Origin: Conidiobolus incongruus B7586
Lineage: Eukaryota; Entomophthoromycota; Entomophthoromycetes; Entomophthorales; Conidiobolaceae
Assembly (NCBI GenBank): GCA_000697335.1
Contig: JNEM01016252.1
Coordinates: forward strand, 1-14,969
Length of the DNA stretch: 14,969 nt
Direction: 5' to 3'
Shown here: positions 9,382 through 14,969 of the stretch, in pieces
Numbering within the stretch: position 1 is the stretch's first letter
Layout: each line of letters starts with the position of its first letter
The notes under the pieces: generated by a model
The model's database searches: none
What the model was told of the DNA's origin: nothing
What the model saw: the letters and a program-made list of their open reading frames with translations, nothing else
Made by a program: the position numbers and the translations under genes

Positions 9382-9952
9382 CTCTATAATTCATCTTTAA
9401 AATAGTTTTCAGATTCTAATTTTGAAATTATTAGCTTATCAATTTATTAATAACACATTAAGGTAAAAAAGGCCATAGATTTTGATTTTCAAGGACTCAA
9501 ATATATTTTTGTATATAAATAAATTTAATGTATATATTTGTATATATTAGGAAAGATAATGATCTCGAATAAAAAATCCTTTTAACTATATCTATAATAT
9601 ATGAATCGGAGTCAAAGTTCAGGAATATGGATATATAAGGTGCTTTTTATTCTAGAACTAATATTAGTAATTTTTTAAGATATCTGAACAAATATAACCA
9701 ACCTTCCACATTATTCAATAAAATTTTTACCCTTAATATTGTATAATCAATTAAAGTTAATATAGACAAGGTATATAAATCATTTTGAATAATTTTTCAA
9801 TAAATCACAATAGGCATATTATAATCTATATAATCTCATAATTTTAATTACAGAAACCGTCATTAAATGATTTTATTGTTTCAAAATTCTTGGATAGATT
9901 TTTAATTACATTAGCAAATATTTAAAAATTATTCTATTGTATAACTTTACAA
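9382..9952. other. AT-rich intergenic DNA
   Basis: About 570 bases between the right inverted-repeat arm and the LTR target site. I see no open frame of note, RNA gene or repeat. Confidence 0.7.
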
Positions 9953-9957
9953 ATTAG
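9953..9957. repeat. Target-site duplication ATTAG, left copy
   Basis: ATTAG directly before the TG that opens the LTR; the same five bases follow the LTR at 10292-10296. A 5-bp duplication is the size produced by many LTR-retrotransposon integrases. Confidence 0.6.
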
Positions 9958-10291
9958 TGTCACGAGTCAAGATACTCCTCTCCTACTAAATATACTTACA
10001 TCAACTGAATATAAGGGTCATTCCCTCCTCACATGATTAGCCACTTCAGCCCTATCCTTTAATTAGCTGATCATACAAGCCACCGGAAAACCTCATGAAC
10101 CACCTTACCCAACGCACTCAATATAAAACCCGGAAATAGAGCTATCCTCAAAAAGAGGAGTTTGATCTGGGTTCTCCCAGCTATCTGGCTTAAAACAATG
10201 AATTCCCTTTCTCCCTAACAGTTACCTGGAATTCCATAGATCTCTCTCTTTTATTTAAATTAATCCGAACACGGCTTTCCCTACTCGTTTT
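9958..10291 (+). mobile_element. Solo LTR of an LTR retrotransposon
   Basis: A 334-bp block of about 40% GC set abruptly in AT-rich DNA. It opens with TGTCACGAGT and closes with ACTCGT plus a few bases, giving imperfect inverted termini, and is flanked on both sides by ATTAG. Inside are, in LTR order, a TATA box (ATATAAAA, 10121-10128), two small hairpins downstream of it (10145-10159 and 10167-10180), and a pyrimidine/T-rich tail (about 10240-10262). No internal region or second LTR is present, so it is a fossil left after recombination between LTRs. The TGTCACG start is common among Ty3/Gypsy LTRs, but the superfamily is not proven. Age cannot be dated from one LTR; the worn ends suggest it is not very recent. 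Confidence 0.7.
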
Positions 10292-10296
10292 ATTAG
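10292..10296. repeat. Target-site duplication ATTAG, right copy
   Basis: Matches 9953-9957 and marks the downstream limit of the solo LTR. Confidence 0.6.
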
Positions 10297-11209
10297 TTTC
10301 GTTTTCAATGTAACTTCAAATAGAATGTGCAATAACTAGGGATTTAATTAAATTTTGTCAAATAATTGGTAGATTGAAAAAATTATTACAATAAAAAAAT
10401 TTAAAATTTAAAGTAATTTTCAAACTTTCAAAAAAAATTAATAAAAAACTATTAATCTTTAATCTCAGCTATTTACTTAATTATAATTTAAATATTTTTA
10501 GGTTTTCATAATCAAAAATATATCAAAATATTTAAAATTAGTTATTCTTAATGAAAAAATAAAAAAATTTTCAATACTAAACATGTTTAATCATATATGT
10601 TTAATTTATAAAATTATCTTTATTCATTTGAAATTCATCAAATTTTGAAATATTTAAAAATAAAATATGTGATAAATCTTGTAAATTAGAGGTAATTACA
10701 ATAAATCTATTATAAAATTAAAAATATCTTATTTTTGATCTTTATATCATACTTTAATAATATAAACAATTTATTTGCAATAGTATATAATTCTTTAATA
10801 TTAAAAATATATTGGTTATATTCAATTATATTTATCATTATTTATAGAATCAAAGTCAATGAACAGTTTATTATTTAAGTAATATCTTATATATTCAAAT
10901 TTAGTAATATTTTATAATTGTTTATTGATCAGATGACAATTTGTTTATGAAAAATATTTGACTATTATAGTTTGTATTGAGAGTATAAATAGTATCAAAT
11001 TAATAATTATTTTGATTGATAATTATAAACCAAGTGTTAATAACTAAGTTTTTCAATAAATATGAATAACTTATCTCAACGTCTTAAATCAATATTAACA
11101 ATAAGTAAAAATTTTTGTATTTTACAATGATTTATATTCGCCAAATTGAGAATTTTTACATAGTTTGACAATCAGATTTCTGAAGTCATTTTTAAATGAA
11201 TCTGCATAA
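10297..11209. other. AT-rich intergenic DNA
   Basis: About 900 bases of AT-rich sequence between the solo LTR and the hydrolase pseudogene. The first 30 bases are still of mixed composition. No gene, RNA or repeat is supported. It would include any remnant promoter of the hydrolase, of which I see no convincing trace. Confidence 0.7.
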
Positions 11210-12277
11210 ATGTCAATTGATCAATTACAAGCTATTACAGCATTTTGTAAGTATTTACCTTATCCGGAACTGAAAATAGACAGAAAATCAGTTCCAAACA
11301 AATTTCGAGAGAATGCAAACCAGTTTCTTAAGAGTTATATTGGAAGTAAATTTGAGTTCTATCCTTTGCCTGAAGGCCACCTTTTGAAGTATTGTAATCC
11401 ATTAGAATTCCAATGGTTGATTCTAAAAGGCCTTAAATGGAATAACACTGAGACTGTGGTTTATTATATTCATGGAGGAGCATATGCTTTTGGATGGAGT
11501 TGTCTTTATAACCATATGTATAAAGATTTATTCAAAGTATCGCCAAGTGAGATATTAGCTATAGATTATAGATTAGGTCCTAAATATACAATGTCCAGTA
11601 TGACTGAAGACATTTTGGCAGCATATTTCTACCTAATATCATGGGAAAATGAAGGGGAAAGAGTATAATAATTCTCAAATAGTTGTTGGCGGAGAAAATG
11701 CACGCCGTGGTTTGGTCACGAATTTGATACAGATTTTTAGGAATGCCAATATGCTCAATCCTGTGGAAATCTTCCTGATATCTCCATCAATAGATTTAAG
11801 TTTCACCCAACCTTCATTTTTTGAGAATAACCATATAGATTATCTTTGGGATACGAAGGATCCAGTAGTGCTGTCGAGTAAAAGTATTATTGTAAACAAT
11901 GTACTGCATTATTGGATTTTTAGTCATTCCTCACTCGATGTAATAGATAGGATGAAAAAAGATGACACTCCTTTTGGACCTAAAGGAGTTCCTTGGCCTG
12001 AATTTACCACAAATTTTGACTCCAATATAAATTATTTGCGACCAACTTTGGTAATTGTTGGGGAAAGAGATTCGCTTCTAGATTTTGGTCACATTACGGA
12101 AAACTAGGAGCTGAAGCAGTCAAAAAACTAAAGAATAAAACCACAGTTATTCCAAATTTACAAACAATCGCATATAAAGATATAGTTCATGTTTTCCCTG
12201 TTTTACCTCATAATAAGCATGGTAAAAAAGCTGTTTGGTCAATTAGTGAGCATTTATCAAGCATTCAACTCAAATAA
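11210..12277 (+). pseudogene. Broken alpha/beta-hydrolase-3 (HSL-type esterase/lipase) gene
   Basis: The frame opening at 11210 carries the oxyanion motif HGGAYAFG (residues 88-95) and the family strand IDYRLGP (118-124), then MTEDILAAYFYL. It stops at 11668. Homology continues one frame over from about 11649 (NNSQIVVGGEN..., then RPTLVIVGERDSLLD with the expected catalytic Asp at 12069-12071) and stops at 12107. The C-terminal part, with the catalytic His in VHVFP (12188-12190), is back in the first frame and ends at 12277. The nucleophile motif, normally GDSAGG, reads GENARR, with Asn (11697-11699) replacing Ser. Two frame breaks (near 11650 and between about 12070 and 12100) plus loss of the serine mean a dead gene. 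It is more AT-rich than the intact genes, consistent with drift. In life it would have cleaved a small ester or acylated lipid. The N-terminus may be incomplete. Confidence 0.8.
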
Positions 12278-13071
12278 TCAACAAAATCTAAATGCTAAAA
12301 AGTATTTATATTTACCAGATTATAAATTATCATATATGAATTCGACATATAACATGCATTGGAATAATACTGAAAATGAAACTATACCTTAGAATTCCAC
12401 ATATTACCTTGTACCATTTCCAACTTCAAGTAATTTTATAACACCACCTTAAATTGAGAATCATAGCTGATCATCTTAATAAGATATAATAACCATTTCA
12501 CTAACTTTGATTTTCTATAATAATGAACAGTAGTTCAAATAGTTTAATATAGTAGAAATTATTATAATATATATTTTAATTTTAACACTATTGCTAATTC
12601 GTTCTTTTTGATATTAAGTTGATATATAATATAAAAATAAATTAAATATTAAGTGATTGAACTTGATTATATTTGATATTTTGTAATTAAAAAAATAAGC
12701 TATAATAACATAGGATTTTTTATATCTATTTGATATTTTTTAAAATTTTTTTCAAATATTTTTTATACTCAGTTTTGATTAAATATGATATTATATAAGT
12801 CAGTTTTTTAGTATAATCATTAAATAACTCTTAGTGAATAAAGTATTAAGTATATTATAATTAATATTATTATACACAAGTTAATAGAGTATAGAATTTT
12901 ATTATAAACTATGTTTGTAAATGAATGAATAATTAATATGTTGAAACTTTTCTTAATTTATATTTTGAAAAGTGAAATTTAATATAATATTTTATCTAAT
13001 TGATAATTGGGATTCAGATTATATATGATATAATTGAATTACACTAATTATAGTATTTATACATAAATAAC
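12278..13071. other. AT-rich intergenic DNA after the hydrolase relic
   Basis: An open stretch of about 35 codons continues past the hydrolase stop in another frame, to 12392 (AKKYLYLPDYKLSYMN). It could be the worn tail of that gene or chance. Beyond it, to 13071, the sequence is AT-rich with no gene, RNA or repeat that I can support. Confidence 0.6.
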
Positions 13072-13252
13072 AAACTTTATTAAATAGTGCTCAAATTAGT
13101 AAGTAATTGAGGTATAATAGCTTAGGATGCTGAAATATTCCTGGGAGATCCAGTGTTAGCAGAGTTGGAGTAAGATGACTGTGTTTGAGAGTTATTGCCT
13201 CCTTGAAATACTTGCTGGTTATTGTTTCTAGATCCAGTAACTCATTAGGTGA
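13072..13252 (-). repeat. Left arm of a 181-bp inverted repeat (decayed twin pair)
   Basis: Its reverse complement aligns without gaps to 13440-13620, with 10 differences in 181 bases (about 94% identity) and a symmetry centre at 13346. Eight of the differences fall within 19 bases. Weaker similarity continues inward for another 25-30 bases. The outer edge carries a mirrored AATAAAGTTT. Confidence 0.9.
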
Positions 13253-13339
13253 CAAATCTTCTGAAAGCCGTGCTTTCAGAATCCTGGAAATCATAAAAGA
13301 TTCGCCAGAGGTACTGGAATTAGAGCTATAAGAGTAATC
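13122..13339 (-). pseudogene. Decayed fragment of the secreted Ser/Thr/Gly-rich protein family, copy C
   Basis: In the reading frame of the intact twins this minus-strand fragment gives NNNQQVFQGGNNSQTQSS followed by SNSANTG and NISAS. These line up with twin residues around 161-194 (NNQQVSQGGSSTQTHSS, NSAQAG, IPAS). Further upstream a Ser/Tyr-rich piece (YSSNSSTSG) resembles residues 115-128, in a different frame, so a frame break lies between. Two adjacent stops (TAA, TGA) stand exactly where the twins have Gln154 and Gly155, and the frame ends at 13122. The signal-peptide half is missing. A 67-codon open frame also covers this DNA, one frame away from the authentic one. Confidence 0.75.
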
Positions 13340-13439
13340 ACCAAATAAAATGTCGGTGGCTGATCTTTTTAGGGTAATATGACACCGAAGAGATTTTCAA
13401 AAGCTCACAATTTTGAAAGTTTTGTCTTCACAGAATTCG
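13253..13439. other. Centre of the small inverted repeat
   Basis: A 187-bp spacer between the two decayed copies. Its left part (to about 13339) is still recognisable as secreted-family DNA belonging to copy C. Its right part (13415-13439) is the ragged start of copy D. The middle, around 13340-13414, is unidentified. If the twin arrangement is ancestral, the promoter-bearing spacer seen in the intact pair has been lost here. Confidence 0.5.
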
Positions 13440-13570
13440 TTACCTAATGAGTTACTGGATCTAGAAACAATATCCAGCAAGTATTTCAAGGAGGCAATAA
13501 CTCTCAAACACAGTCATCTTACTCCAACTCTGCTAATGCCGGATATCCTTAGAACATTTCAGCATCCTAA
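13415..13570 (+). pseudogene. Decayed fragment of the secreted Ser/Thr/Gly-rich protein family, copy D
   Basis: Plus-strand partner of copy C. In the authentic frame it reads ESFVFTEFVT, then the same adjacent TAA and TGA stops as copy C, then VTGSRNNIQQVFQGGNN and SQTQSSYSNSANAGYP. An additional TAG follows where the twins have Trp189, and the frame ends at 13568-13570. It covers roughly residues 143-194 of the 198-residue protein, with no start codon or signal peptide. The stops shared with copy C show that those two mutations came before the inverted duplication, or were copied between the arms afterwards. Not expected to make a useful protein. Confidence 0.75.
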
Positions 13571-13620
13571 GCTATTATACCTCAATTACTTACTAATTTG
13601 AGCACTATTTAATAAAGTTT
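13440..13620 (+). repeat. Right arm of a 181-bp inverted repeat (decayed twin pair)
   Basis: Partner of 13072-13252. Similarity ends abruptly after AATAAAGTTT at 13620. The arms are oriented like those of the intact pair, with gene 5' sides facing inward. Confidence 0.9.
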
Positions 13621-14969
13621 TATCTAATAAATATAGCATAATTTCCATAACATCCTGATGCCAATATAATTAATAATAATAATTAAAACGGTTTAATATT
13701 AGTTAACATTAAAGAGTTTTTAATAAGTAAATATGTTCAAATATTTCCTATTTATATATTCTTTGTTTGAGGATTTACCATTTAAACTAATAATGATATT
13801 TATTGGTTTTAAAAAGAATTATTAATTAAGTTTAATATTAATATAAATTTATTTGATTTGGATATTGCTAATTAGTTTAGAGAGTAAATTTGTAATTTAT
13901 ATGAAATTTTTTCTCACTCTAATTATTTTAATTATTAAACATTGATATTGAATTGATCCTAAGTAAATTAGAAAAAAAGATTAATAAAATTTTTCGATAT
14001 CGATTCTTGTCTTTGCTCAAACCAGTTAAAAATTATATTGTATATATATATAGAAAATACAAGGATTAATTAGATTAAGAAAAACTATTTACTAGATAGC
14101 TACATAGATTTCATTTAATAAATTAGACAATTATAAAATCAAAAATTTATTAAATCTATAATGTTTCATCTCTAATTTCTAATCAATAACAAATGTTTGA
14201 ATAAATCTATTAATAAAGAAAAATCAATATCAGCATATTGCACTTAATAATTAAGAAGTTGTTTAATAGAATGCAAAGAAAGGCTTTTTCAAAACGGTTG
14301 TTTATTTTTTATTAATAATATTAAATATTTAACATAAATCTTTGTTGAGAATTTCTCAATACATAATATTAAAATGTACAATAGATATTATAACTTAAAA
14401 CTATGTTCAAAATCGCCACCAATAAACCTGTTGTATTATATAATGTCTATATAATGATTTTTTATATGTAGCAAGTCAAAAATCGTACTCTTATCTAATT
14501 ATAACAAAATATAATTACTCAGATTTAATATTAAAATTCTTAGACATATAATTTTGCTTATTTAATTCAAAGTTCAAATTTGTTCTAATAATAAAACTAT
14601 TACATTATTATATACAAATTGATATAAACCTAAAGTGGGAGTTTAATAAAATTCAAGAGAGTCAATTAATAACTGTTTATAATATCAAATGTATTAATTT
14701 ATATTTATTAATAATCTACACTATAAAAAAATAAATAATAATAATCTTTAGAGATATTTTTAAAATTATAATAATATGCTATCTAATAATAATTATTAAT
14801 ATCAATATTTAATTAATAGGTGTTTATTATCTTATTAAAAAATCTAATCAAAATAAATATAAAATGAATTATAAAAATAGTAACTAAATTTGTTAGATAA
14901 TTAATTAAAATTTAATAATATTGTTTAATTATTTAATTCAAAATAATTTTTTATTAGTTTATTTTATCA
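13621..14969. other. AT-rich gene-free DNA to the window end
   Basis: About 1.35 kb of low-GC sequence with frequent stops in all frames. I see no coding region, RNA gene, transposon end or structured repeat. Confidence 0.75.

Noticed and set aside
10155-10180. GAGTTTGATC word resembling the start of bacterial 16S rRNA
   Set aside because: Only about ten bases match and no further rRNA sequence follows; it lies inside the solo LTR.
9958-10291. Small RNA gene or minus-strand protein fragment in the GC-rich block
   Set aside because: A minus-strand open stretch of some 45 codons and two hairpins exist, but no RNA family signature was recognised. The TG start, inverted ends, TATA position and flanking ATTAG repeats fit an LTR better.
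11640-12110. Introns explaining the frame changes in the hydrolase
   Set aside because: The homologous blocks abut with no room for an intron (the only GT...AG span at the first break is about 20 bases), and the catalytic serine is lost as well.
13122-13570. Reassigned genetic code (TAA read as Gln) to explain the stop at the Gln154 position in copies C and D
   Set aside because: The adjacent TGA replaces a Gly, copy D has a TAG in place of Trp, and the intact genes end in TAA. Ordinary decay is simpler.

Overview
The window looks like nuclear DNA from a very AT-rich fungus, probably an early-diverging one. An Entomophthoromycotina/Zoopagomycota-type genome is my best guess, but it is an inference from composition and gene style, with no marker gene to confirm it. 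Intergenic DNA is extremely AT-rich (by eye about 10-20% GC). The intact genes are single-exon, clearly richer in GC, and read in the standard code. No rRNA, tRNA, CRISPR or prokaryotic operon signal was found.

Layout: 1-3040 is an AT desert with no gene. 3041-4270 (minus) is an intact PLP-dependent class V aminotransferase-fold enzyme of the isopenicillin N epimerase/Egt2-like type. 4271-5779 is AT-rich spacer. 5780-6437 and 8723-9381 are the two arms of a nearly perfect inverted repeat. Each arm carries one complete, identical 198-residue secreted Ser/Thr/Gly-rich protein gene. The two genes point away from each other across a 2,285-bp unique spacer that holds a separate promoter for each copy. 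9958-10291 is a solo LTR with a 5-bp target duplication. 11210-12277 (plus) is a broken alpha/beta-hydrolase-3 (HSL-type) esterase gene. 13072-13252 and 13440-13620 form a second, smaller inverted repeat, made of two decayed fragments of the same secreted-protein family, again head to head. The rest, to 14969, is AT-rich and empty.

The main result is the repeated head-to-head architecture. One window holds a fresh, essentially identical divergent twin pair and an older decayed twin pair of the same lineage-specific secreted protein. This suggests a locus where inverted duplication and gene conversion recur. The aminotransferase and the dead hydrolase look unrelated to it, and I see no evidence that the genes form a pathway together.
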